Of a stretch of 64,000 nucleotides of DNA, positions 32,172 through 42,807 are shown in pieces. Each line of letters begins with the position of its first letter. Positions within the stretch are counted from its first letter, which is position 1. The DNA lies in NCBI GenBank assembly GCA_900095095.1, contig FMBT01000372.1, positions 62,001 through 126,000 of the forward strand, read 5' to 3'. The notes under the pieces are model-generated. The model had not been told where the DNA came from and ran no database searches. It was given only the letters and a program-made list of their open reading frames with translations. The position numbers and the translations under genes were made by a program. This stretch comes from Fragilariopsis cylindrus CCMP1102 (taxonomy: Eukaryota; Bacillariophyta; Bacillariophyceae; Bacillariales; Bacillariaceae).

Positions 32172-33539
32172 ATGGATTTCGCTTTGACTCACATCCACGA
32201 AAAGTCTACGGCAACTGCGTCAAATATCCGGCATATACCAGTAGTCGTCACTGACAATAATGATAGCGGTACAAATTATGAAAATAAAAAAGAACCATCT
32301 ATGGAAGAAATACTGGTGGAAGCAGCTAATGAAGCCGCGGCTAATTTGCTCCTTGGAAATAATAAGGGAGAAGAAGAGAATAGTGTCAACAGCAAGCATC
32401 AGGAGTTAGTAGATTCCGCTTCTTATCCGGATCGGATGACACCAGCATCGGAAACGATATCGGTTGGAAATCTCGTTGTTATATTCGAAAACTTTGATAG
32501 TTCAAATTTTTGTTATGCAGAAAAAGGAAAAATATTTAATAATAGGAACGGACACTTCCATCACGATGATTTTATTGGGAAACCATATGGGTGTAAAATC
32601 CGTTCTCGTAATAATCGGGGATGGGGATTCGTATACCTACTGAAACCAACACCGGAATTATGGAGTCAATCATTAAATCATCGTACACAAATTATTCATT
32701 TCCTGGATGCAAGTATGATTGTTTTCTATCTAAATATACGACCGAATATGGTAATTTGTGAGAGTGGGACGGGATCGGGTGCTCTCAGTCATTGTATCAT
32801 GAGAAGCATAGCTCCTAAGGGGATGTTACACACATATGAATTTAATCAGCAACGCGCCGAAACTGCCAAGTTGGAGTTCGCCAATAACGGTGTTAGTCAT
32901 ATATCTGAAGTGCATCATAAGGATGTGTGTGGAAAGCACGGACCCGGTGGGTTTGATCGACCTCAAAGTTCGGTCGATGCAATTGTTTTAGATCTACCAG
33001 AACCTTGGTCGGCTGTTCCGTATGCCGCACATTGTATCAAACCGAATTCTAGAATTGTTTCATATTCTCCTTGTGTCGAACAAGCACAAAAGACAATTAT
33101 TGCTATGAAAACGAGTGGATTTCATTCTATCAAGACTATGGAGTTTCGACTGAAAGAAAATTATGTCGACGAGATGGAATATGAACTGCCACCAAGAGAA
33201 AAACTAAAGGAAATTGTAGATCTTCGAACATATAGTGATCACACAAATTATACAAAAAGTGATCATGATGTAGACAAGGGAAAACAGGAACAAAAAAATG
33301 ATACAGTTATTGATGGTGATGGTACAAACGCAGTAGTAAAGAGTGGAAAGGGAGAAGAGACTATAGAAGAAACTATAGAAACTTCTACGGGAACGAGTTC
33401 CGTTATAGAACCGTCTAGCAAAAAAAGGAAATTCTTAGTAGCTCGTCCTTTTACCGTTATGAGGGGCCATACAGCATTCCTGACCTTCGCAACGTCAGGG
33501 AATGCGCCACAACCTAATCCTGAAGAAAGTAATTGTTAA
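32172..33539 (+). CDS. TRM61: tRNA (adenine-58-N1)-methyltransferase catalytic subunit
   Basis: A single exon of 455 residues. Trm61 with Trm6 makes m1A58 in the T-loop of tRNAs. After a disordered N-terminus of about 95 residues, the family's N-terminal beta domain is visible (VGNLVVIFENFDS, FHHDDFIGKPYGCKIRS, GWGFVYLLKPTPELWSQSLNHRTQIIHFLD). The SAM-binding core follows: VICESGTGSGALSHCIMRSIAPKGMLHTYEFNQQRAE, and the motif DAIVLDLPEPWSAVPYA (D-L-P-x-P-W), then GRIVSYSPC-like SRIVSYSPCVEQ. A charged insert of about 75 residues precedes the C-terminal strand PFTVMRGHTAFLTFA. All expected motifs are present and the frame is intact. Nuclear/cytosolic action is inferred from the family. Confidence 0.95.
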   Translation: MDFALTHIHEKSTATASNIRHIPVVVTDNNDSGTNYENKKEPSMEEILVEAANEAAANLLLGNNKGEEENSVNSKHQELVDSASYPDRMTPASETISVGNLVVIFENFDSSNFCYAEKGKIFNNRNGHFHHDDFIGKPYGCKIRSRNNRGWGFVYLLKPTPELWSQSLNHRTQIIHFLDASMIVFYLNIRPNMVICESGTGSGALSHCIMRSIAPKGMLHTYEFNQQRAETAKLEFANNGVSHISEVHHKDVCGKHGPGGFDRPQSSVDAIVLDLPEPWSAVPYAAHCIKPNSRIVSYSPCVEQAQKTIIAMKTSGFHSIKTMEFRLKENYVDEMEYELPPREKLKEIVDLRTYSDHTNYTKSDHDVDKGKQEQKNDTVIDGDGTNAVVKSGKGEETIEETIETSTGTSSVIEPSSKKRKFLVARPFTVMRGHTAFLTFATSGNAPQPNPEESNC

Positions 33540-33834
33540 TAGCAAATTCTATGAAACTTTAGAAAATTAGTAGTCAAGAAGTCTCCCTTTACTCCTGTTA
33601 GATTCATACAAGATCTGTACTTTTCCATAAAAGCTTGCTTGATTTGTCCAACAATGTATTCGAGCTTGCATGGTGTGTTGTGAGATAGGACGTCAACGCA
33701 ACACGGCATGATGAGCAAGTCGATGAGATACGTGTACTACACATTCTTCACAGTGATACTTTATTATTGTTTATCTTCTAATCATAAGACTTTTAAATAA
33801 TTACTATTAATTTACTATTATTTAACTAGAAGTA
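33540..33834. other. Convergent 3' spacer
   Basis: Short spacer between TRM61 and the LRR gene. Nothing else was seen. Confidence 0.5.
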
Positions 33835-35169
33835 TCAGACAGCGATGTTCACTTGCTTTTTAGTTTTCGGGTCAAAACAAGCTAAAACAGGCAGGCCTTC
33901 ACAACAAACTGTACAACAATCGCATTTCACTTCTGGATAACGCCCGTGACAATCTGCAATTAAGGCGTCTAATTTTTTGTCACAGATTTCTTTTGGCATT
34001 GTTCCCGTAAGATTGTTGTCGTGTAAATCCAAATATTCTGTATATAGATTGGATATGAATATATCGAATATATAAAAAGAGAGGGTGGAATGGGAAAGGA
34101 CAACATACAGATTTTTTGAAGGGTCAGTTAGTTTCTAAAAACAGGGTCAAAACGACATAGCTAACTGGTTCTCGATGATATCACGGGAGAAAAATGGAAA
34201 TATACTTACTCAAGTTTGGCATTTTCGCAAGCTCTTTTGGAATTGTTCCTGTTAACTGATTAGCATATAAATCTACAATTTCGAGTTTCTTCATTTGTGC
34301 TAATTCTTTCGGGATAGTACCGGCAAAGAAATTCCCAAATAGATACAGCTCCTTTAAATTTGTCATACGAGTGATCTCTTTATGTATTGATCCAAATAGT
34401 CCATTCATCTGTAATCGTAGATATTGTGTTTTTTTCATTCCGTTCATAAGTTTATGCGGTATAACGCCTGATTATATTATGAATTAATGGATGTTAAAGC
34501 AAAAGAGAGAGAGAGAGAGAGATTAGAAAAAGTATGTGTTGTGTCAAGCTCTTTCATAATATTGATGTATTGTTAATATATTTTGAAAAAAGGCATAAAC
34601 TTGTTGATTTTTTGTTGTTGTAGTTGTTGTTGTTGCTCCTACGTACCTTGTAGGTCATTCCCATGAAGGTCAAGATCTGTAACTTGAGATAATAAAAATA
34701 ATTCTCTTGGAATTAATCCTTTCAATTCGATATATGCAATATCCAACTCTACTACTGTTTTGAATACATTGCAAAAAACCCCGTACCATGTACATTCACT
34801 TTTCGTAGTCATCCAATTGGTATTAACCTCCCATTGATCACCTTTGGATGAATAATAAATGACAGCCAATGCATATCGTTGTGGCGACACACTCTTCCCT
34901 TGCCTGAACATCCAACAGGCGGCCTCATTTTGTGGTGTCGAACCAACGATTTTTGCTGGACCAATTGTCGTAAACATCCATTGTAGAGATTTTTCATGCT
35001 TCTTACTGATAGTCGGTAACCCACGACACATATTCTTATGCTTTTCATGAAGCACCACCTTCTTCTGCTTCTTAGTTTTAGCCTCGCAATAGCATGATGA
35101 ATGAGACAGAACCAGCAAGAAGGTTGTCAAAAGCGACAAAATTGCACACCGCTTTGTAATCGACCTCAT
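33835..35169 (-). CDS. Secreted leucine-rich-repeat protein with Cys-rich C-terminus
   Basis: Three exons, 35169..34647, 34467..34210 and 34037..33835, all joined in phase 1 (donors GTACGT and GTAAGT), give 327 residues. The N-terminus is a signal peptide (CAILSLLTTFLLVLSHSSCYC). Then comes a capping region with RYALAVIYYSSKGDQWEVNTNWM and ECTWYGVFCN, the usual LRRNT-like cap of plant-type LRR proteins. About six LRRs follow with the N-x-L-x-G-x-I-P-K-E-L pattern (GLIPREL, NQLTGTIPKELAKMPNL, NNLTGTMPKEIC). The tail is Cys-rich (CDKKLDALIADCHGRYPEVKCDCCTVCCEG), typical of diatom secreted LRR proteins. No membrane anchor is present, so secretion is likely. Ligand unknown. Introns fall between LRR units. 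Confidence 0.88.
34504..34522. repeat. (GA)n microsatellite
   Basis: A short perfect GA repeat inside the first intron of the LRR gene. Confidence 0.85.
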
Positions 35170-36120
35170 TCTATATGTCCGATTCTAGAAATTGTGGATC
35201 TACGTTGTCTTTCTTGTTTTTATTTTTGTTTGTTGATGGCGACGATGATGATCCCGATGAGTTGATGAGATTTCAATGATGGATGATGTCGAGATACAGT
35301 TGCGAATAAAGATGATGATAAGCAAAAATAAATTTGAAAATGTTCGTAGAAAACGAGACGTCCGTCCGTCACTCATTTGTTTGTTCAAAATATTCAAAAT
35401 ATTCAAAATTTTCAAATTATAACATCGACACAAATCGAACCCATATCATCGCATCATCATCATCATCATCATCATCATCAGAACAACAAGAAGAAGAGAA
35501 TGGATCAATCAATGACCCCATACTCTGGAAGCAACATACAGTAGGCGGCAGACCAACAAGTAACCTGGAGGTAGAGAGAGAACAATGGTTGATATATGTG
35601 ATCATCAGGTAAGTTGTGTAGTAGCACTTCTTATTACGCCAGAGAGTACTGGTAGTGCATAACCCATTGTTATTTGGCACCATTACATCATTTTTGTAGT
35701 CTATTCCATCTTGTAGTAATGACTGTCACCAAACGTTGTTCTGTGTTTAACGGGTATCAAAACAAGTTTCACAAGTGTCACTAGTGTCACTAATGAAACC
35801 GCCACCTCTACAACAACAACATCATCATGTGTTGCCTTCATCTATCAATAGTCGCCGTCGGAAATATACTTCTTCTATTGTCACTAGTTGCTGTCAAAAT
35901 CTCCTTCTTCTATCAAAAATAATCTTAGTATTGTAACTAACAGGAAGAAAAATAACAAGAGAACTCAATCTACTTCATTTGACAATGGACACAACTCCCT
36001 TATATCAAGAAATTATTCATCTCGTTCACCAACTTTGAATCATTATGATATTGGAAATAAATCCCAAGACTATTCTGGTGATGATGATTAGTAGATGTTA
36101 GTTAGTTGTAACACCAGTGT
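35170..36120. other. Intergenic, possibly including the dead 5' part of the cyclase pseudogene
   Basis: A (CAT)n tract lies at 35452-35480. From about 35792, plus-strand frames encode low-complexity Ser/Asn/Lys-rich segments (MKPPPLQQQHHHVLPSSINSRRR; then SRSPTLNHYDIGNKSQDYSGDDD) that could be the cytosolic N-terminus of the pseudogene beginning near 36.1 kb. This is weak. Confidence 0.35.
35452..35480. repeat. (CAT)n microsatellite
   Basis: About nine perfect CAT/ATC units in the upstream spacer of the LRR gene. Confidence 0.95.
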
Positions 36121-37388
36121 AGTGTAGTGACACCTAAAACTTATATCGAAGTCAAAGTCCAAGAGAATGAAGGAGTTCCAAAAGCAGATAATTACCTGTC
36201 ATCAACAATAGGTCATTGCACTCATTCTTGGAGCCAAGAAGCTAAAAAATTAACAATGTTGAAAAAGATAGTTGGAGATGTGACAAAGACAATTCTTCAT
36301 TGACCATGCCACCAGATACATTATAGTAGTCAATAATTACCAAGTCAATGTCAATATTAATGCTGCTCAAAGTACTCCACACTTTGTCGATCGTGCTAAA
36401 TTGTTTGAAGTGTCTAGTATACAGGCAGTACTATTAACTTTGCAGAAGCAACAGACTTTGCAGAAGATCCTATTAAGGATATTGGTAGCGCAAGTAGTAT
36501 TATTGGTGCAGAACTGTATGATGCATGTTTAATGATTTATAGTTCTATAAGTGAGGCATCATCTTTAGGCGTACTTGAAACATTGAATGATCATATCTGT
36601 CCATCTAATTCATTGTTGAAATATGAAGATATCTTTCTGAAAGTACAAAATATGGGAGAATATCGCAAAGACAGGAAAGTATTAAGTTTTATTATTATAT
36701 TAACAGTTTCTTTATTACGCTGTGACTATTGAAAAGTAAATTTGATCATCTTTCCTATAATTTGCTTCTTTTCCTGCTAGAAAAAGAATATTGATCTACT
36801 CATGGCCGACGGAGATTACTTCGTTCCTATCAGACTTGGCTACCATGTTCTTTTCTGATATTAGTTGGGTTCACCACAATATCCTCCAAGCTCACCCCTG
36901 CCAAGTGTCTGACCTGCTTGATCAACTGTACTTGAATTTTGATGCATTATCCAAAACGCATGACGCATTCAATATTGAGACTATCAGAGATGCGTATGTT
37001 GGAGTCTGTAATTTGGTAAAGCCTCAGAAATCCAATCATGCAAAGCAGGTTGCTGAATCTGCAATTGATACTCTAGCTGCTGTTGCAAGTACATCCCATC
37101 CTACTCGGGGATTCCACATTGGGTAACAATCCAAACTTGTGTTGGAATCCATTCTAGTCCTCTTATCGCGTGTTGTGGAATCTCGTAACCCGCGCTACTG
37201 CATCCTTGGTGAAACTGTCAATATAACCGCAAGAATGGAATCGAACTCTAAATCCATGTAGGTACAGTGTAGTGATTGGGCAGCAGAAGTGTTGAAACAT
37301 CAAGTTCCTGAAATGCAACTAGCAGCACAAGGATCAGTCCATATTAAGGGCAAGGGTACAATGATGACTTTCTTTATAAAAGATTGAG
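36120..37388 (+). pseudogene. Nucleotide (guanylate/adenylate) cyclase pseudogene
   Basis: Plus-strand fragments in different frames follow the class III cyclase domain in order. First is LATMFFSDISWVHHNILQAHP, matching T-x-x-F-S-D-I-x-x-F-T. Then LLDQLYLNFDALSKTHDAFNIETIRDAYVGVCNL matches the LN-x-L-Y...K-x-E-T-I-G-D-A-Y motif. Next come VGIHSSPLIACCGI and RNPRYCILGETVNITARMESNS, matching the F-G-x-x-V-N-x-A-S-R-M-E-S motif. The last is HIKGKGTMMTFFIKD, matching the IKGKG-M-x-T-F/Y-x-L end. Upstream, FAEATDFAEDPIKDIG...LYDACLMIYSSISEA (36440-36690) looks like a regulatory region. Stops and frame changes interrupt the domain, and the G of ETIGDAY and other catalytic-loop residues are altered. 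I infer a dead gene; the intact relatives are receptor-type cyclases common in diatoms. Confidence 0.72.
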
Positions 37389-38212
37389 GTTATGAGACGC
37401 AGGAACAAGCATTGTGAGGACAACATACTTGCTTGTTCATCGATAATGATTGAGATTTCAGAATTTACGTTGAGAAATGTTGATGGTTTAATGGTGGAGT
37501 ATTAGGCCATTGATCTCTTCTTTAAGGTCTTTTTATTTACATTAGCTGGGGCATACATACATAGACCTATACTCATTTATTTGTTAAAAGGTATTTTTTA
37601 TGATCAAACTACTATCAATTTGAACTTTTGTGTCTGCTATGGCATTTATTAATTAGATGGTTTATAGATGTACCAGAATCTATGTAGAAAGTAGAAACCC
37701 TACTTCAATGAATATACAGCTCTGTATAGTGACATTATTGTAGGAAGTTCTATTTTGAAATTTGTTCTGGTTTAAATAAAGTAAAATACTTTACTGTAAA
37801 TCTAAGATGATAAATACATGGTACAGTAGCTGGAGGTAAAATACCAAGATACGAAGGAATAAAATCGATAGTCGTAATGAGACAACATCTTTCATGCAAT
37901 GATTGGCACACTTGTACTTATGCGGCTTCCTCCTCAGTCAGTGCCCTATCACGAGATAAGAATGAATAAATAAAATCATGCCACTAACAGAAATATTGAG
38001 CATGAATAGCTACACGTAAAACGAATAACAATTTTCAGATAGCAGATTAATTCATTAGAACATAAATATTGAGCATGAATAGCTACACGTATAACGAATA
38101 AGAATTTTCAGATAGCAGATTAATTCATTAGATTAGCAATCTATTCCGGGTGGATTCGATTCTTCTCTTACTCTCGCTCCAAACTATATTGCTTTTTCGC
38201 ATCAGACGACCT
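37389..38212. other. Intergenic with a 73-bp tandem duplication
   Basis: 3' flank of the cyclase relic and of the peptidase gene. The only structure is the duplication at 37991-38132. Confidence 0.5.
37991..38132. repeat. 73-bp tandem duplication
   Basis: The block beginning AAATATTGAGCATGAATAGC occurs at 37991-38063 and again from 38064 with only a few differences. It lies just 3' of the minus-strand peptidase gene, so it may fall in its 3' UTR or terminator. Confidence 0.88.
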
Positions 38213-40233
38213 TCACCTAAACCATCGAGAAACTTCGTCATACGTCGGTACCTTATCGAGGTGACTCCCTGTAGCTACTAAGGTTGGTTGATGATTTTGT
38301 AACATCTCTCGAGCCAACTTCTGAATGTCTCCCGCAGTAACCGAATCGATCTTCCGACAGGTCGTTGCAGCATCCTCACGTTTCCCATATGTTAATACTT
38401 GTCGACCCATATCCTCAAAGAGAATTAGCCGTGATTCTAGCTGGGTCAATACATTGCATTTCAGCATATTTCGTGCTCGAGAAAGTTCTATGTCCCCAAC
38501 TGGTTGTATCGCCACACAAGCAAGTTGATCAGCAAGAATCGTAACAAGGTCTGGGACTCGATCAGCCACGGGTGTACTGGCGCTAACTCCAAAGAGACCA
38601 CCTTCATCGGCAAAGGTTGTAAATGCCTCCGCACTTTCCATCCACCCATAACGATTGAGAACCTGCTGATACATTCGACTGTACATGCCTTTTCCTGGTC
38701 CACCGGCTGAAAAGGAGGATCCTCCACCCAATAGTGTTTGAAGAACACACGCAGTTACCATAGAATCGGAATGCCATCCTCCCACAGGGAAGGCTAGCGC
38801 AACCCGACATAGTTCTTCTTCGGGTAATGTTTGTTGGTATATAGATGCTGTCTGTGGCTTTTCCACGATTTGACTCCCACCTCTATACGTACTCTGAATA
38901 GTAACAGGAACCGGTTTTTGTTCTATAGCACCAAAATATTCTTTCGCCATATCAACTAATTCGTCATGAGCTATTCCCGCTCCCGCAACAACCATCCCTC
39001 CTGGATTGTTTCTAATATTATTTAAGTAAAAATCTTCAACCAATGGAGCATTCAAAAGAGCGATACTTTCTGGTGTCGCAAAATGTGGCTTTCCAAGTTG
39101 TTGATCCGATCCGTACGCTGCAGCCTGCAATGCTTCTCCCAAAGCTAATTCGGGCATTTGTTCCTGTGCTTGAAATGACATAACTTCCTTTGCGTATTCA
39201 ACTTCGGTTGGTGCCTTTGTGATGAGAGGTTCTAAAACGACTTGCGACAATAATTCCATTCCCTTTTGTACATTGGGTCGTAATATATCAATACAATGTA
39301 ACGTCTGCTCCCTCGAATGACTAACGAAACGAGTTGCACCCCAATCTTGTAGTATATTACTTATTTCCAATCCATCGAATCGTTCCGTCGAACCAAATGC
39401 CATTGTTTCTAACAAGTGCATCTAAATAAATAAAATAAGATAAAATTGACGAAAACAGTCAATGTAAGAAAGAAATTTCACGATAATTAATAAGGCAGGC
39501 GTACACACAAACATACAAAACACACATTGAACTGTCCAGCCCTGCCATGCACTCCATTTTATTAGTGTATATATCATATGATATAATATATGCAGCATAT
39601 ACAAGTACTACGTACAGTTCCCGTTACAGATTCATGACGACTACCGACGTTGGTAAGGACTCCAACCGTACACATTTGAGAATATGTCTCCTGTGAAACA
39701 ACACGGATACCATTTTCTAAGGTTGTAATCATAGTTTCAGGTACTTCCAAATCATTTGATGAAAAATTGGGTGGAATAAAATCTGGAACTGTATTGGTTA
39801 TGGGTAGACTAGATAGCTGAATAGAACCCAGTTTTTTCGATTGTTCTGCTTTCAAATTCTTTCTTTCATCGATTGTCAATGTTCCACCGTCATCAAAAGG
39901 GTCTTCAGCCGTGTATATTTTTGCTTTTTCACCATCAGTGGTTGTTGTTGTGGTTGTTGGAGTAGTAGTGGATGTGTCGCTTGCTTTGGTTGTGGTGATT
40001 TCGGGGGCTTCTGATCTAGTAGGGTATTCATAACTGGAAAAAGTTGGTGTCGCTGAAGAATCCACCGAAAATTGACGAACTTCTTGGAGACGTATACATG
40101 GAGTTGATGTTGTTACCGTACTGTGATTGAAGATATTACTACTACCGACGGCTGATGATGATGCTTTCGTTGTTCGTGCAATTCGTTTCAATTGCGACGT
40201 AACAACAGATCGAGTCGATGAAGATAACATCAT
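38213..40233 (-). CDS. PMPCA: Mitochondrial processing peptidase alpha subunit
   Basis: Two exons, 40233..39616 and 39421..38213, join in phase 0 (donor ACT|GTACGT, acceptor TTATTTAG) to give 608 residues. MPP removes presequences from imported mitochondrial proteins; the alpha subunit recognises the presequence. The N-terminus is a Ser/Arg-rich mitochondrial presequence followed by a long low-complexity Thr-rich insert. The mature part begins ETMITTLENGIRVVSQETYSQMCTVGVLTNVGSRHE. Across the splice it reads VTGTMHLLETMAFGST: the HLLE without the second His marks alpha rather than the zinc-binding beta (HFLEH). The glycine-rich substrate loop GGGSSFSAGGPGKGMYSRMY is present. Identification is secure. 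Confidence 0.94.
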
Positions 40234-40325
40234 GATTTTTCGGATGGAACGAGAATAAATGAATGTTGTTGATTTACGAAATCAATTTCTCTCTCTCTTT
40301 CTTGCCGATTATGGTACGATCGGTC

Positions 40326-40348
40326 GGGTCGGGTTGGGTTGGGTCGGG
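40326..40348 (+). promoter_or_regulatory. Predicted G-quadruplex motif upstream of the peptidase gene
   Basis: Five GGG runs separated by two-base loops (GGGTCGGGTTGGGTTGGGTC...) satisfy the classic G4 rule. It sits about 95 bp upstream of the peptidase start codon, on the strand opposite to the coding strand. Too short and irregular to be telomeric. Confidence 0.6.
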
Positions 40349-41263
40349 TCGATACTGTACGTATTGTATATTTATTTTGCAATCGTTGTGATGCAGTCAG
40401 TTCATGTACGAGAAACGATTAAATGAATTTTAGGCCTAATTCATCTATTTTTTTTTGTTTTCGTTTATTTTTTTTCTTTCGTCTTCCATCGTCAAATAAA
40501 TCGTCGTCATCTCACATGACGCATGAACCTATTCGTGTTTCGGACTTATGACAGACGTCGCCGATATTATTTATATTATAATAGTATCTAAAGAAAAGTT
40601 AGACTATTTATCCCATTCAGGATCTCATATTTCTTGATCATAGGGCTGGCGGAGTCAGGCTCTAATCATCAGGATTGGTAAGTTGTTGGTATGTATGCTA
40701 TTATATATATATTCTAATAATTACTTGCTCCAAGTTCCAAGTAAGTACGTGCAATTAATTGACGCATTCATAGTATGTGGTACCAATAAATGCTGTGGGA
40801 TATCAACATGGTGACCAATATGACAACATAGAAGCTGTTTGTCAGGATTGATAAACAATAGTGGATATCATTCCCACATAGTCCATTGGGTAAATAGTTC
40901 CATTGTAATTGCAAGGAAGAAGAAAATTGTACTTACTTTTGTTTCCAGGAGTGTTTTAGTAGAGATCAAGTAAGTTGACTATAAAAATTGAGATTTTAAT
41001 TTGTCTCGAATGGAAATTTCCCACGCCCGCCACGCTCGCTGTTTTTTTTCAATCCTGCGCCAGACTAAATTCCCATTCCACGCTACCAGCTTTCAAAGCT
41101 CTCCTCTCTTGGCCTTGCCCCTACTACCGTACTACTGTAGTATACTAATACTATCACCCTCACAACCGGCGAGAACGACAACGACAACAACAACGATAGC
41201 ATTTAACAAAAGGAAACCGATTTATTGAGGGAGGCAGCGGTTCCAGAATCACTCGCTATTAAC

Positions 41264-41330
41264 ATCCCGTCGACTGAAAGTCTTTATTATCTAATAAATA
41301 TTATCCCATCGACTAAAAGTCTTTATTATC
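41264..41330 (+). promoter_or_regulatory. Two 28-bp direct repeats upstream of the desaturase
   Basis: ATCCCGTCGACTGAAAGTC... (41264-41291) and ATCCCATCGACTAAAAGTC... (41303-41330) match at 26 of 28 positions with a 39-bp period, ending about 65 bp before the desaturase ATG. They may be duplicated promoter elements or lie in the 5' UTR. Confidence 0.6.
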
Positions 41331-41394
41331 GTACAGACTCCTTCTTCACAACAACAAAATAACATTTATTTTCAACATCCAGCATTAATAAATC

Positions 41395-42468
41395 ATGGAT
41401 CTTTCTTTCAAAATGATCTCCGAAATTCCTTCACTAATCAAGCATCATCATAATGCCGGAACAATCAACTGGCCAATGAGTAGATACGTCACGGCGGTCC
41501 ACATTATGGGACTTGTTGGTTTGACTAAGGTTATGGATGTGAAACGAGAAACGTTACTGTTAGCATTCTTATTATGGCCTATTAGTGGTCTTGGTATAAC
41601 TGTCGGAGCTCATCGTTTATGGTCACATCGATCATTCACAGCATCCTTTCCCGTTCGTGTCTTTCTGATGTTATGCAATTCAATTGCATGCCAACAAACT
41701 ATATACAAATGGGTACGAGATCATCGTGTACATCACAAGCACAGTGAAACGAATGCTGATCCTCACAATGCAACGCGTGGATTTTTCTTCGCACATCTTG
41801 GCTGGTTATATTTAAAAAAGCATCCGGATGTGATCAAAGCTGGGAAGTTAATTGATATGAAAGATTTACAAGAAGATCCGGTGGTTATGTTTCAAAAAAG
41901 GTTGGATCCTGTATTGAATCTGTTCATGTGCTTCGTGTTGCCGGCTCAGGTGGCTGTCAAGTTTTGGGGTGAAAGTTTTTGGCCAGCCTTCTTTGTTGCG
42001 GGTGCATTGCGATATATTTTCGTGTTGCATTGTACAGCACTAGTAAATAGTGCTGCACATTTATATGGAGATCATCCATATGAAAATACACATCCTTCCG
42101 AAAACCCAATCGTGTCCTTCTTTGCTATCGGAGAAGGATGGCATAACTGGCATCACAGATATCCATTTGATTATGCTGCTAGTGAATTAGGAATTTCGTC
42201 CCAATACAATCCCAGTAAGATATTTATTGACATGTTGGCGGCTGTGGGATTGGTATGGGGAAGGAAGCGTGGTACAGCTATGTGGAATATTACCAAGGAA
42301 AGAAGAGCTGAAAAAGTTCATGAGGTGACTCAGGTTGATTCTATTCCCCCTGTCGCTACTAGTAGCATCGATTCGGACAGTTCCGCAACAAAGGAAAGCG
42401 ATGATGAAGATGACTTTTCTGATGCTGATGCTGATGACATACCTGCTGGTGCTGTCAGGCTAGAATAA
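41395..42468 (+). CDS. Acyl-CoA delta-9 (stearoyl-CoA) desaturase
   Basis: A single exon of 357 residues. This ER-membrane di-iron enzyme introduces a cis-9 double bond into saturated acyl-CoA. The three histidine boxes are all present: HRLWSH, HRVHHKHSE and HNWHHRYP. They are spaced by hydrophobic segments (LLLAFLLWPISGLGITVG, VFLMLCNSIACQQ, LNLFMCFVLPAQVAV) as in the SCD/Ole1 core. GEGWHNWHHRYPFDYAASELG is the canonical C-terminal signature. There is no fused cytochrome b5 domain, unlike Ole1, so it resembles animal/bacterial SCD. The C-terminal 50 residues are acidic and Ser-rich. No plastid leader is visible, which favours the ER form. Confidence 0.95.
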   Translation: MDLSFKMISEIPSLIKHHHNAGTINWPMSRYVTAVHIMGLVGLTKVMDVKRETLLLAFLLWPISGLGITVGAHRLWSHRSFTASFPVRVFLMLCNSIACQQTIYKWVRDHRVHHKHSETNADPHNATRGFFFAHLGWLYLKKHPDVIKAGKLIDMKDLQEDPVVMFQKRLDPVLNLFMCFVLPAQVAVKFWGESFWPAFFVAGALRYIFVLHCTALVNSAAHLYGDHPYENTHPSENPIVSFFAIGEGWHNWHHRYPFDYAASELGISSQYNPSKIFIDMLAAVGLVWGRKRGTAMWNITKERRAEKVHEVTQVDSIPPVATSSIDSDSSATKESDDEDDFSDADADDIPAGAVRLE

Positions 42469-42807
42469 AAGAGAAATTCTTCAATATCTGCCAATTTACG
42501 TGAAATTGAGTGGGAACGTACGTATTCGGGACTAGCTAGGTTTATGGAGCTTTTCCAATACGTGAACTCCATTTTTGACACACATCATCAGATCCGTCAT
42601 TAGATGTCCACAATTGAGAAGAAATACGAATCGAATAACAGTATGACATATAAACTAAGGATGCAGCCTTGTCTTTTATTTTCACCACATTGTATTGTAT
42701 ACAAAATAATTCCCTACCACCTATCATGATCATCATGCAGCATTTTAGTTTTCAAAAGTACTCTAATCAAAAGTTACTATTAGCACCTAGTTCTTTCAGT
42801 ACAGTAA

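Larger units (their letters stand above)
40234..41394. other. Divergent intergenic region with G-quadruplex and repeat motifs
   Basis: Promoters of the peptidase gene (-) and the desaturase gene (+). It contains the GGGTC/GGGTT tract at 40326-40348 and two 28-bp direct repeats at 41264-41330, both listed separately. A 75-codon frame at 41001-41228 looks like chance. Confidence 0.5.

Noticed and set aside
40326-40348. Telomere-like GGGTT repeats
   Set aside because: Only five irregular units, in the middle of unique gene-rich DNA; not a telomere.
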